Source of the DNA: Lachnospiraceae bacterium
Lineage (GTDB): Bacteria > Bacillota > Clostridia > Lachnospirales > Lachnospiraceae
Assembly: GCA_017436865.1 (NCBI GenBank)
Contig: JAFSCH010000032.1
Span: 1-64,000 of the forward strand
Direction: 5' to 3'
Length of the DNA stretch: 64,000 nucleotides
The notes beneath the pieces are model-generated. The model saw only the letters and a program-made list of their open reading frames with translations. It did not search any database and was not told the DNA's origin. The translations under genes and the position numbers were made by a program. Below are positions 25,982-33,906 of the stretch, piece after piece (position 1 is the stretch's first letter; the number at the start of each line of letters is the position of its first letter).

Positions 25982-27685
25982 ATGAGTGATATGGAAAAGA
26001 ATATCGAAGAAAATATGAGCGAAGAAAAAGAAGTAATCTCAAGAAACTTCATTGAGCAGATTATAGATAAGGACTTGGCAGAGGGTGTTTATGATACCGT
26101 AAAGACACGTTTTCCACCGGAGCCAAACGGATATCTGCATATCGGACATGCAAAGAGTATTCTTTTGAATTACGGTCTTGCACAGCAGTATGGCGGTAAG
26201 TTCAATATGCGTTTTGATGATACCAATCCGACCAAGGAAAAGGTAGAGTTTGTAGATTCCATTAAGGCTGATATTGAATGGCTTGGTGCTGATTGGGAGG
26301 ACAGATTGTTCTTTGCTTCTGATTATTTCCCACAGATGTATGAAGGTGCAGTGAAGCTGATTAAGAAGGGTAAGGCGTATGTGTCTGATCTCACAGCAGA
26401 ACAGATTCGAGAATATAGAGGAACCTTAACAGAACCTGGTAAGGAAGACCCTTCTGCTAACAGAAGCGTAGAAGAGAATCTTGCCTTATTCGAGGATATG
26501 AAGAATGGTAAGTTTGCAGACGGTGAGAAGGTGCTTCGTGCTAAGATTGACATGGCATCTCCTAACATCAACATGAGAGACCCGGTTATTTATCGTGTAG
26601 CTCGTATGGCACATCATAGAACGGGCGATACATGGTGCATTTATCCAATGTATGACTTTGCTCATCCAATCGAGGATGCGATTGAAGGAATTACACATTC
26701 TATCTGTACTTTGGAGTTTGAGGACCACAGACCTTTGTATGACTGGGTTGTAAGAGAGTTAGAATATCCACAGCCACCAAAGCAGATTGAGTTTGCAAAG
26801 CTTTACCTGACAAACGTTATTACAGGTAAGAGATATATTAAGAAATTAGTAGAGGAAGGCATCGTAGACGGTTGGGATGATCCAAGACTTGTTTCCATTG
26901 CAGCACTTAGAAGAAGAGGCTTTACACCAGAATCAATCAAGAAGTTCGTAGAACTTTGTGGTGTAAGTAAGGCGAATTCATCAGTAGATTATGCAATGCT
27001 TGAGTACTGTATTCGTGAAGACTTAAAGCTCAAGAAACCAAGAATGATGGCAGCACTTGATCCAATTAAGCTTGTGATTGACAACTATCCGGAAGGCGAA
27101 GTAGAATACCTTGAGATTCCAAATAACCTTGAAAATGAGGCACTTGGAAGCAGACAGGTTCCATTCTGTCGTGAGTTATACATTGACAGAGATGACTTTA
27201 TGGAAGAACCACCAAAGAAGTATTTCAGACTCTTCCCAGGTAATGAGGTTCGTCTCATGAGTGCATACTTTGTAACCTGTACAGGCTTTGAAAAGGATGA
27301 AAATGGTAAGATTACAACGGTTCACTGTACTTATGATCCAGAGACTAAGCAGGGAAGTGGCTTTACCGGAAGAAAGGTAAAGGGAACCATTCACTGGGTA
27401 CCAGCTCCATACGCAGTAAAGGCAGAGGTTCGTCTGTATGAAAATATCGTAGATGAAGAGAAGGGCGTATACAATGAGGACGGTTCCTTGAACTTGAATC
27501 CAAACTCCCTGACTGTTTTAAAGGAATGTTATCTTGAGCCTGCATTAAAGGATGCTAAGGCATATGAGAGCTTCCAGTTCGTAAGACAGGGATTCTTCAA
27601 CGTAGATTATAAGGATTCTACACCGGAAGCACCGGTATTTAACCGTATTGTTTCCTTAAAGAGCTCCTTCGTATTACCGAAATAA
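25982..27685 (+). CDS. glnS: Glutaminyl-tRNA synthetase
   Basis: A 567-residue class I synthetase that charges tRNA-Gln. Evidence: the [16 protein letters not shown] motif with HIGH, the [10 protein letters not shown] segment, the WDDPRL anticodon-side motif, and two C-terminal beta-barrel domains that read the anticodon. The KMSKS-equivalent loop, usually VMSKRKL, reads VITGKRYI. The start is uncertain: ATG 25982 has GAAAGG 12 bp upstream, ATG 25961 has no ribosome site, ATG 25991 is also possible. No T-box leader is seen in the 160 bp before it. Confidence 0.95.
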   Translation: MSDMEKNIEENMSEEKEVISRNFIEQIIDKDLAEGVYDTVKTRFPPEPNGYLHIGHAKSILLNYGLAQQYGGKFNMRFDDTNPTKEKVEFVDSIKADIEWLGADWEDRLFFASDYFPQMYEGAVKLIKKGKAYVSDLTAEQIREYRGTLTEPGKEDPSANRSVEENLALFEDMKNGKFADGEKVLRAKIDMASPNINMRDPVIYRVARMAHHRTGDTWCIYPMYDFAHPIEDAIEGITHSICTLEFEDHRPLYDWVVRELEYPQPPKQIEFAKLYLTNVITGKRYIKKLVEEGIVDGWDDPRLVSIAALRRRGFTPESIKKFVELCGVSKANSSVDYAMLEYCIREDLKLKKPRMMAALDPIKLVIDNYPEGEVEYLEIPNNLENEALGSRQVPFCRELYIDRDDFMEEPPKKYFRLFPGNEVRLMSAYFVTCTGFEKDENGKITTVHCTYDPETKQGSGFTGRKVKGTIHWVPAPYAVKAEVRLYENIVDEEKGVYNEDGSLNLNPNSLTVLKECYLEPALKDAKAYESFQFVRQGFFNVDYKDSTPEAPVFNRIVSLKSSFVLPK

Positions 27686-27699
27686 GATACATGAGTTTT

Positions 27700-27730
27700 A
27701 GAAGAATCGCATAAGCGATTCTTCTTTCTC
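27700..27730 (+). terminator. Intrinsic terminator of glnS
   Basis: A perfect 11-bp stem (AGAAGAATCGC, 27700-27710/27715-27725) with loop ATAA is followed by a T-rich tail (TTCTCT). Confidence 0.85.
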
Positions 27731-27760
27731 TATTTATAGAAAATACAGAAAGGGTAAGAC

Positions 27761-28414
27761 ATGAAATATAAATGCTTAATATTAGACCATGATGATACCG
27801 TAGTAGATAGTACGGCAAGTATACATTATCCTGCATTTTTAGAGGCTTTAAAGATTATGTGCCCTAGTAAAACGCTGACCTTAGAGGATTATTTTAGAGA
27901 TAATTTTCATCCTGGTTTTATCGAGATGTGCAAGCAAAGGTTTGGGATGACCGATGCAGACCTTGAGATAGAGGTTGAAATATGGAAGGATTATGTTTCC
28001 AATCATGTAGCCAAGGCATATCCAGGTATGAAAGAGATTATAGAGCGTTTTCGAAAAGAAGGCGGGAAAATATGTGTGGTGTCACATTCCTATGACTTTA
28101 ATATTCGTCGTGACTATGAGGCAAATGATTTACCAATGCCGGATATGATTTTCGGATGGGAATGTCCACCAGAGCAGAGAAAGCCATATACCTATGCTTT
28201 AGAACAAATAGAAAAGAAGTATGATATAAGACCTCAGGAAATGGTTATGGTGGACGACTTAAAGCCGGGTTATGATATGGCAAGAAGCTATGGCGTTCCA
28301 TTTGTAGGAGCAGGCTGGTCAAATGATATAGAAGAGATTCGAAGCTTTATGGAAAAAAATAGTGATTACTATTTTACCAAGGTAAGTGAATTAGAAGCGT
28401 TTTTATTTGCATAA
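27761..28414 (+). CDS. HAD superfamily hydrolase
   Basis: A 217-residue phosphatase-like enzyme. Motif I is D9-H-D11 in ILDHDDTVVDS, with a helical cap of subclass I; motif II is the VVSHSYD segment, the Lys of motif III lies in RKPYTYALE, and motif IV is MVDDLKPG. The fold and motifs suggest a phosphoglycolate phosphatase-like or beta-phosphoglucomutase-like enzyme, but the substrate is unknown. AGAAAGGG precedes the ATG. Confidence 0.92.
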   Translation: MKYKCLILDHDDTVVDSTASIHYPAFLEALKIMCPSKTLTLEDYFRDNFHPGFIEMCKQRFGMTDADLEIEVEIWKDYVSNHVAKAYPGMKEIIERFRKEGGKICVVSHSYDFNIRRDYEANDLPMPDMIFGWECPPEQRKPYTYALEQIEKKYDIRPQEMVMVDDLKPGYDMARSYGVPFVGAGWSNDIEEIRSFMEKNSDYYFTKVSELEAFLFA

Positions 28415-28436
28415 GGATGAGAATGGATATATAGTA

Positions 28437-28465
28437 AAAGCCACGCATTTTGCGTGGCTTTAGTT
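28437..28465. terminator. Bidirectional terminator between convergent genes
   Basis: Stem 28437-28447/28451-28461 (AAAGCCACGCA with TGCGTGGCTTT) lies between the HAD gene and the convergent minus-strand gene. Confidence 0.8.
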
Positions 28466-28467
28466 GT

Positions 28468-28974
28468 TTATAAATCTTCGTCGTCATCAAAGAATTCTTC
28501 TGTTTCATCAGCAGCTTCATCATCCAAATAAGTAGATGAGATATTGCCAGTAGGAGGAACAACCTCAGTAGGAGATACTGGAGTGATGATAACATCAGGA
28601 GTGTCTGAAGCGGCAGAGTCAGAAGAAGAGGTCATTTCTTCAACAAATTCCTTAGCCTTATCTAATTTCTCAGCAACATTAAACTGAACAATCTTTTCTT
28701 TGGTCTTGTCGAGGGTTTCGATAACTTTCTCGCCAATGAATTCCTTAGCATTATCAATATCAAGCGAAACATAGGAACGATTCTTGTTATGAGACATTTC
28801 AGGAATATCATCAAAATCCTCGTCAAAGTCATCATCAAAATAATCATAATCATCTATGTCATCCATTACCTTGAATGGATTTTCCTGTTTTTTCTGAAGA
28901 TAATAATAGGTACCGGCTGCGGCTGCACCGGCGAGTGCACTAAACAATACAAGCTTGCCGAATTTCTTGGCCAT
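28468..28974 (-). CDS. Acidic membrane-anchored protein of unknown function
   Basis: A 168-residue protein. A basic N-terminus and glycine/alanine-rich hydrophobic segment (about 7-24) form a membrane anchor; the rest is strongly acidic, with an Asp/Tyr-rich patch (DDIDDYDYFDDDFDEDFDD region), an amphipathic helical stretch with Lys/Glu repeats (KEFIGEKVIETLDKTKEKI), and an acidic C-terminal tail. The layout recalls YtxH-like proteins, but this is not a firm assignment. The start is chosen by GAAAGGAG 7-13 bp upstream; the longer reading from 29001 lacks a site. Confidence 0.75.
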   Translation of the reverse strand: MAKKFGKLVLFSALAGAAAAGTYYYLQKKQENPFKVMDDIDDYDYFDDDFDEDFDDIPEMSHNKNRSYVSLDIDNAKEFIGEKVIETLDKTKEKIVQFNVAEKLDKAKEFVEEMTSSSDSAASDTPDVIITPVSPTEVVPPTGNISSTYLDDEAADETEEFFDDDEDL

Positions 28975-29218
28975 AATAGTACTCCTTTCGTAACGAAACA
29001 TTTTATATGATAAGATACATTTTAATACTATTTTACGGAAATGAAAAGAGAATATGTATAAATTTTATAACAAATTAAGATATATGGTTACTGGAACGGA
29101 GCGAATAGTTAAGATATATAGGCAAAAAAAGAAGCTGACATAATAGAGTGATGTAATAAGTAGACATAGTTCATAAGTACTAAAAATGTTGTTTTTTTGG
29201 CCAAAAAAAGGTTGTAAT
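28975..29218. other. Intergenic, no feature supported
   Basis: An AT-rich gap before the pilus promoter. It contains the minus-strand ribosome site of the acidic protein gene and a TTTTTTTGGCCAAAAAAA palindrome (29192-29209) of unknown meaning. No coding frame, riboswitch or RNA gene was recognised. Confidence 0.5.
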
Positions 29219-29245
29219 TTGAAAAAGAGGAAGTTATACTATAAT
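29219..29245 (+). promoter_or_regulatory. Probable promoter of the type IV pilus operon
   Basis: TTGAAA (29219-29224) and TATAAT (29240-29245) are 15 bp apart, shorter than ideal. It is the only good -10 in the region and is about 165 bp upstream of pilB. Confidence 0.5.
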
Positions 29246-29278
29246 TACAAAAGCGAATATAACCCATAAGAAATGACA

Positions 29279-29315
29279 GACTTGAGCTTAGAATTGTTCA
29301 GGTCTTTTTCTTTTT
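29279..29315 (+). terminator. Terminator-like hairpin in the pil leader (possible attenuator)
   Basis: A 9-bp stem with two G-T pairs (29279-29287/29296-29304) is followed by TTTTTCTTTTT. It lies between the promoter and the first gene, so it could limit read-through into the operon. Confidence 0.65.
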
Positions 29316-29320
29316 ATGTG

Positions 29321-29352
29321 ATAGAAAAGTGCTTAACGTAGTGGCAAATACT
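29321..29352 (+). repeat. Family 2 repeat, degenerate leader copy E
   Basis: GATAGAAAAGTGCTTAACGT and the following GTGGCAAATAC align with the family 2 leader (ATAGGAAATTGCTGTAACGTAGTGGTAGTTAC) with several differences; no hairpins follow. Confidence 0.4.
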
Positions 29353-29411
29353 TTTCTGGCGGGGAGAAATCGTGGTAAAGAAATGGTATTAGGAAAAGGT
29401 GGGGGAAGCAG

Positions 29412-31103
29412 GTGGACTTCAATAAACGTAAAATTAGGCTGGGAGAGTTATTAGTAGAAACAGGTGCCATTACGCAGGAGCAGCTGGAACATGCATTGCA
29501 GAAGCAGAAGAAAACCAATCTAAAGCTTGGTGAAACACTTGTTGATGAAGGCATCATAACAGAGGATGATATTGCAAAGGCATTAAGCCAGCAGTTGAAT
29601 CTGGAAATCGTTGACCTTCAGAATATCAATATTGATAAAGTAGTAGTAGGTCTTGTTCCCGTTAATCTTTTAAAGAAATATACCATGATTCCCTTTGCGT
29701 TCAATGAGAATAACAAGAACATTTTAAGGGTTGCCATGGAAAATCCGTTGGATACCTATGCGCAGGAAGATATTTCTATTATTACGAACTATCAGGTAGA
29801 ACCGGTTGTTGCAACGACCCGAAGCATTATGCTTGCCATAGATAAGTACTATGGACAGGACGATGTTAAGAGTGCATTAAAGCAGTATGCCAAGGAGAAA
29901 AAGCTTGAAATTGAGGAAGATGTACAGGAAGACGAAGATGTCAACAGTTCTCCAATCGTTAAGCTGGTTAAGGAAATGATAGACCTTGCGGTACGTCAGC
30001 GTGCATCCGATATTCATATTGAGCCGATGGAGGAATACATCCGTGTCAGATACCGAATCGACGGTGTGCTCCAGAAGAAAGCAAAATACAATATTTCTGT
30101 ATTGCCGGCTATTATCGCCAGAATCAAGATTATTGGAGGTATGGATATTTCCGAGAAGAGAAAGCCGCAGGATGGTCGTATTACACAGGTTGTAGACCAT
30201 GTGGAATATGATATCCGAGTATCCATTCTGCCTACGGTATTTGGTGAGAAGGTCGTTATGCGACTTACCGCCAAGATGGCTCTTACCAGAGAAAAGAGTC
30301 AGTTAGGATTAAAGCCTTACGAACTGAAACAGTTTGATTATATTCTTAGTAATCCACACGGTATTCTGTTAGTAACAGGACCAACTGGAAGTGGTAAATC
30401 CACGACATTGTATACCGCATTGAGTGAACTCAATACCAGTGATGTAAATATCATCACCGTTGAAGACCCTGTCGAAGCCAATATTGACGGAATCAATCAG
30501 GTTCAGGTCAATCCCAAGGCAGAGCTTACCTTTGCCAGTGCGCTTCGTTCTATTTTGCGACAGGATCCTGACATCATCATGATTGGTGAGATTCGAGATC
30601 AGGAAACGGCAGCAATTGCAGTTCAGGCATCCATTACCGGACATTTGGTAGTAAGTACCCTTCATACCAACTCGGCAGCAAGTTCCATTACCCGTCTGGA
30701 AGATATGGGAATTGAATCTTATCTGATTGCGGATTCCGTAATTGGTGTTATCGCCCAACGACTGGTAAGACGTCTCTGCCCGGTATGTAAGGAAGCAAGA
30801 GAGGCAACGGTAGAAGAGAAAGAATTCATGGGGCAGGATGTGGATAAAAAGATTACACTCTATGAGCCTTGTGGATGTGCAAAATGTGATAACACAGGCT
30901 ATAAAGGACGTATCGGTGTATATGAGATTATGACAATGACACCGGCATTGAAGACGATGATTAGTAAGCGTGAAGGTGCCGAACGTATAAAGGAACAGGC
31001 GATGGAGGAAGGAATGAGAACCTTACGAATGAGCGGTTCCGAGTATGTACTGGATGGAACGACATCTTTTGCAGAGTTGGTTAAGATATCATTTGACGTT
31101 TAG
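29412..31103 (+). CDS. pilB: Type IV pilus assembly ATPase PilB with MshEN domain
   Basis: A 563-residue hexameric motor ATPase that powers pilus extension. The N-terminal MshEN domain carries the complete two-part cyclic-di-GMP motif: RLGxxL (9-14), LxxALxxQ (25-32), LGxxL (39-43) and IxxALxxQ (54-61). The catalytic half has Walker A GPTGSGKS (323-330), Asp box, Walker B DPDIIMIGEIRD, the HIS box LVVSTLHTN and a zinc tetracysteine (CPVC near 456, CGCAKC near 487). The start is GTG 29412 behind GGGGGAAG. It is the first gene of the pilus operon. Confidence 0.97.
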   Translation: MDFNKRKIRLGELLVETGAITQEQLEHALQKQKKTNLKLGETLVDEGIITEDDIAKALSQQLNLEIVDLQNINIDKVVVGLVPVNLLKKYTMIPFAFNENNKNILRVAMENPLDTYAQEDISIITNYQVEPVVATTRSIMLAIDKYYGQDDVKSALKQYAKEKKLEIEEDVQEDEDVNSSPIVKLVKEMIDLAVRQRASDIHIEPMEEYIRVRYRIDGVLQKKAKYNISVLPAIIARIKIIGGMDISEKRKPQDGRITQVVDHVEYDIRVSILPTVFGEKVVMRLTAKMALTREKSQLGLKPYELKQFDYILSNPHGILLVTGPTGSGKSTTLYTALSELNTSDVNIITVEDPVEANIDGINQVQVNPKAELTFASALRSILRQDPDIIMIGEIRDQETAAIAVQASITGHLVVSTLHTNSAASSITRLEDMGIESYLIADSVIGVIAQRLVRRLCPVCKEAREATVEEKEFMGQDVDKKITLYEPCGCAKCDNTGYKGRIGVYEIMTMTPALKTMISKREGAERIKEQAMEEGMRTLRMSGSEYVLDGTTSFAELVKISFDV

Positions 31104-31125
31104 TTTAGAAAGGCATGGTTAGAAA

Positions 31126-32340
31126 ATGGCAAAGTTTGGTTATGAAGCCATCAATAAGGTTGGAAAAGAAATAAAAGGAACAATCGAAGCAAGTGACCAG
31201 AGAGAAGCGGCAAGTAAGCTCAAAAGCCAGGGACTGATTGTTGTTGCGGTAAAAGAGCAGGGCTTTCTGACGCAGGATATCAATATACAGATAGGTGGTT
31301 ATCCGACACCACGTGATTTGAGTGTTATGTGCAGACAGTTTGTCAGTATGAATAAAGCGGGGGTTACGATTCTGGATACCCTTCGTATGTTGTATGAACA
31401 GACTGAGAATAAGCGTTTGAAGGATGCCTTGAAAGAGGTTCGTGTCAGCATTGAAAAGGGAGATACCCTTGCGCAGGCACTTGCAGATCATCCTAAAATA
31501 TTCCCTGATTTGATGGTTAACATGGTTGCCGCAGGAGAAGCGTCAGGAACACTTCATATCGCCATGGAGCGAGTATCCGTTCAGCTGGAACGTTCCAGTA
31601 AGACACAGGCGCTTGTAAAGAAGGCAATGATTTACCCGATTGCGGTATTATGCGTAGCAATCGTCGTAACGATTGTTATGTTAGTCGTAGTTATTCCGTC
31701 CTATGAAAGTATGTTTGCTGATTTGGGAACGGAGCTTCCTGCAATTACGAAGTTCTATGTGGCATTGAGTGATGTCATAATCAATTATTGGTTTATTATC
31801 GTACCTGTGATAGCAGCAATCGTAGTAGGTATTGTTGCTTTTGCTAAGACTGATATAGGAAAGCATGTATTTGGAAAATTAGCGATTACGATACCGATTT
31901 TCAAGAATCTGACCGTAAAGTCAGCTTCTTCACAGATGGCAAGAACCTTGGGAACTCTAATTGGTTCTGGTGTTTCGATGGTAGAGGCAACGGAGATTGT
32001 TTCCGGCATTATGAAAAATGTGTACTTTAAAGAAGCCTTAAAAGATGCATCAGAGCAGGTATCCATTGGTATGCCACTGTCACGCCCCTTAGAAGAATGT
32101 GGGCTGTTTCCACCTATGGTATATCACATGCTTCGAATCGGTGAAGAATCAGGAAGTACCGAGGAAATGCTGGATAAGCTTGCGGATTATTATGATGAAG
32201 AAGTGGAAATGGCAGTACAGTCTATGACAGCTGCTATGGAGCCAATGATTATCGTAGTACTTGCCGTTGTAGTAGGCGGTCTCGTAGCTGCATGTATGGC
32301 ACCAATGTTAACGATGTATACAGCATTGGATGCAATGTAA
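31126..32340 (+). CDS. pilC: Type IV pilus inner-membrane platform protein PilC
   Basis: A 404-residue GspF/PilC protein with two homologous cytoplasmic helical domains (about 65-190 and 270-370), each followed by membrane helices (near 170-190, 215-240 and 375-400). The domain hallmarks FVSMNKAGVTILDTLRML and GEASGTLHIAMERVS (first copy) and GTLIGSGVSMVEA and GEESGSTEEMLDKLA (second copy) are clear. It connects PilB motion to pilin insertion. It follows pilB by about 20 bp. Confidence 0.96.
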   Translation: MAKFGYEAINKVGKEIKGTIEASDQREAASKLKSQGLIVVAVKEQGFLTQDINIQIGGYPTPRDLSVMCRQFVSMNKAGVTILDTLRMLYEQTENKRLKDALKEVRVSIEKGDTLAQALADHPKIFPDLMVNMVAAGEASGTLHIAMERVSVQLERSSKTQALVKKAMIYPIAVLCVAIVVTIVMLVVVIPSYESMFADLGTELPAITKFYVALSDVIINYWFIIVPVIAAIVVGIVAFAKTDIGKHVFGKLAITIPIFKNLTVKSASSQMARTLGTLIGSGVSMVEATEIVSGIMKNVYFKEALKDASEQVSIGMPLSRPLEECGLFPPMVYHMLRIGEESGSTEEMLDKLADYYDEEVEMAVQSMTAAMEPMIIVVLAVVVGGLVAACMAPMLTMYTALDAM

Positions 32341-32353
32341 ATGAATTATCCGT

Positions 32354-32371
32354 TTTGTACAAAAGTACAAA
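32354..32371. promoter_or_regulatory. Palindrome between pilC and pilA
   Basis: TTTGTAC-AAAA-GTACAAA, a 7-bp perfect inverted repeat in the 135-bp gap before the major pilin gene. It may be an operator or small hairpin; no convincing promoter box pair was identified with it. Confidence 0.35.
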
Positions 32372-32475
32372 GCGTATAAGATAAATGTAATTTATTAACT
32401 AATCACCAAAATGGTAAAATGAAAAACATTTACCCAATTTACCCAAAAAAGAGGAGAAAAGGAGAAGTGAGTCCA

Positions 32476-32913
32476 ATGAATCACGAAACAAACAAGAAAC
32501 TTAATAACAAAGGTTTTTCCCTTGTGGAATTAATCATCGTAATTGCTATTATGGCAGTACTTATCGGTGTACTTGCACCTCAGTATTTAAGATACGTTGA
32601 AAGATCCAGAGAAGCTACAGATGTTGACAATGTTGAAGTTATGATTTCAGCAATTGAAATGTATTCAGCTGATCCAGCAGAGGCAGTCGTAACAGGAACT
32701 TTGACATGTACTGACGGTACTGTAGCAGCAGCTGGAGCCGTAGGAACCGATGGAACTGTAGCAGATGCTTTAAATACAAATGGAATTGATCCAGCCAATT
32801 TACCTGATATGGGAAGCGATGCATTTCAGAACTGGACAATCACATTTGCTGCTGATGGTGTAGAATTTACAGGTACGAATGGAGATGCTTTAGCAACTGC
32901 ATTAGGACGCTAA
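32476..32913 (+). CDS. pilA: Major type IV pilin precursor
   Basis: A 145-residue prepilin. A 13-residue basic leader ends in Gly, cleaved before Phe; the mature N-terminus is FSLVE with Glu at +5, followed by the hydrophobic assembly helix. The mature protein is about 132 residues and cysteine-free, with a small Ala/Thr/Gly/Asp-rich C-terminal head. The start is 32476 with GGAGAAG 8 bp upstream; GTG 32467 and ATG 32419 are less likely. Its place between the machinery genes and peptidase supports the main subunit role. Confidence 0.9.
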   Translation: MNHETNKKLNNKGFSLVELIIVIAIMAVLIGVLAPQYLRYVERSREATDVDNVEVMISAIEMYSADPAEAVVTGTLTCTDGTVAAAGAVGTDGTVADALNTNGIDPANLPDMGSDAFQNWTITFAADGVEFTGTNGDALATALGR

Positions 32914-32952
32914 TAATCCATAATAGCTTAGTTTGACATGAAAGGACACCCC

Positions 32953-33711
32953 ATGCTCCCAACTATATTATTTTCAACCTTTGTATTCCTTTATGGAATC
33001 GTCATCGGTAGCTTCTTAAATGTATGTATCTATCGATTACCGAAAAAAGAAAATATAGTGACAACCAGATCCCACTGCATGCAGTGTGGCTATCAGCTTA
33101 AGTGGTACGATTTAGTGCCGCTCTTTAGCTGGCTGGTTCTTGGGGGCAGGTGTCGTAACTGTAAGGCCAAAATATCCGTTCAGTACCCCATCATTGAGGC
33201 ACTGAACGGAGTTTTGTACCTGGTGGTATTTGCGCGCTTTGGAGTAAGCATAGAATGCTTGCTTTTTTGCCTGCTTGCAAGTGCCCTGCTTGTCTTAAGC
33301 GTCATCGATTTTCGAACCTATGAAATCCCTTTTGGGACGAATGTCTTTATTGCAGGACTTGGACTGGTGCGTATCTTGACAGATTGGTCAAACTGGGCAG
33401 AATATGTAATCGGTTTTTTTGCTGTCAGTGCTGTTTTATATGTGCTCTATCTGTTAACCCAAGGAAAGGGAATCGGTGGAGGCGATATTAAGCTTATGGC
33501 GGCAAGCGGACTGTTGCTTGGCTGGAAATGCAATATCCTTGCCTTTTTATTAGGCTGTATCATAGGTTCTATCTGTCATGTGATTCGCATGCGCGTAACG
33601 AAGGCAGACCATGTTCTTGCACTTGGACCATATCTCTCTATAGGGATATTGATTAGTGCATTATGGGGCAATGAACTGATTGGTTGGTATTTTTCCATGT
33701 TGCAATTTTAA
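32953..33711 (+). CDS. pilD: Prepilin peptidase (PilD, A24 family)
   Basis: A 252-residue polytopic aspartyl peptidase and N-methyltransferase that processes prepilins. The N-terminal cytoplasmic domain has the zinc tetracysteine CMQC and CRNC; the catalytic aspartates lie in VIDFRTYEIP and GGGDIKLMA. The GSFLNVCIYRLP signature is present. The start is 32953, with AAAGGA 7 bp upstream; ATG 32938 has no site. All five pilin-like proteins in the locus are its expected substrates. Confidence 0.95.
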   Translation: MLPTILFSTFVFLYGIVIGSFLNVCIYRLPKKENIVTTRSHCMQCGYQLKWYDLVPLFSWLVLGGRCRNCKAKISVQYPIIEALNGVLYLVVFARFGVSIECLLFCLLASALLVLSVIDFRTYEIPFGTNVFIAGLGLVRILTDWSNWAEYVIGFFAVSAVLYVLYLLTQGKGIGGGDIKLMAASGLLLGWKCNILAFLLGCIIGSICHVIRMRVTKADHVLALGPYLSIGILISALWGNELIGWYFSMLQF

Positions 33712-33740
33712 TTCGTAGAAGGAAGAACATGATACAGAAG

Positions 33741-33811
33741 TGAAAATCCATTTGCGAAGCAAATTTAGCATGGATTTTTCATCGTAATTATGAAGGTACT
33801 GAATAATTACG
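33741..33811 (+). repeat. Family 1 (MITE) right-half fragment between pilD and pilM
   Basis: AAAATCCATTTGCGAAGCAAAT... (33743 on) and the terminal hairpin CGTAATTA...TAATTACG (33783-33811, inner TGAAGGTACTGAA) match the right half of the MITE copies. The left terminal repeat is missing. Confidence 0.65.
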
Positions 33812-33856
33812 AATATTTCATATGCATCCGAAGCATCGGGTTTATATGAAATATTC
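33811..33856. other. Long hairpin upstream of pilM
   Basis: A 13-bp perfect stem (GAATATTTCATAT 33811-33823 with 33844-33856) encloses a second small stem (GCATCC region). It directly abuts the MITE fragment and lacks a T-tract. It could be a processing or stability element between pilD and pilMN. Confidence 0.5.
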
Positions 33857-33906
33857 TTCAAAGATCTATAAAAATAAGATATTTTTCAAAAGATGGAGGG
33901 AACGAA

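Noticed and set aside
29246..29411. Cyclic-di-GMP riboswitch before pilB
   Set aside because: No GEMM-type conserved core was found; only a simple terminator-like stem.
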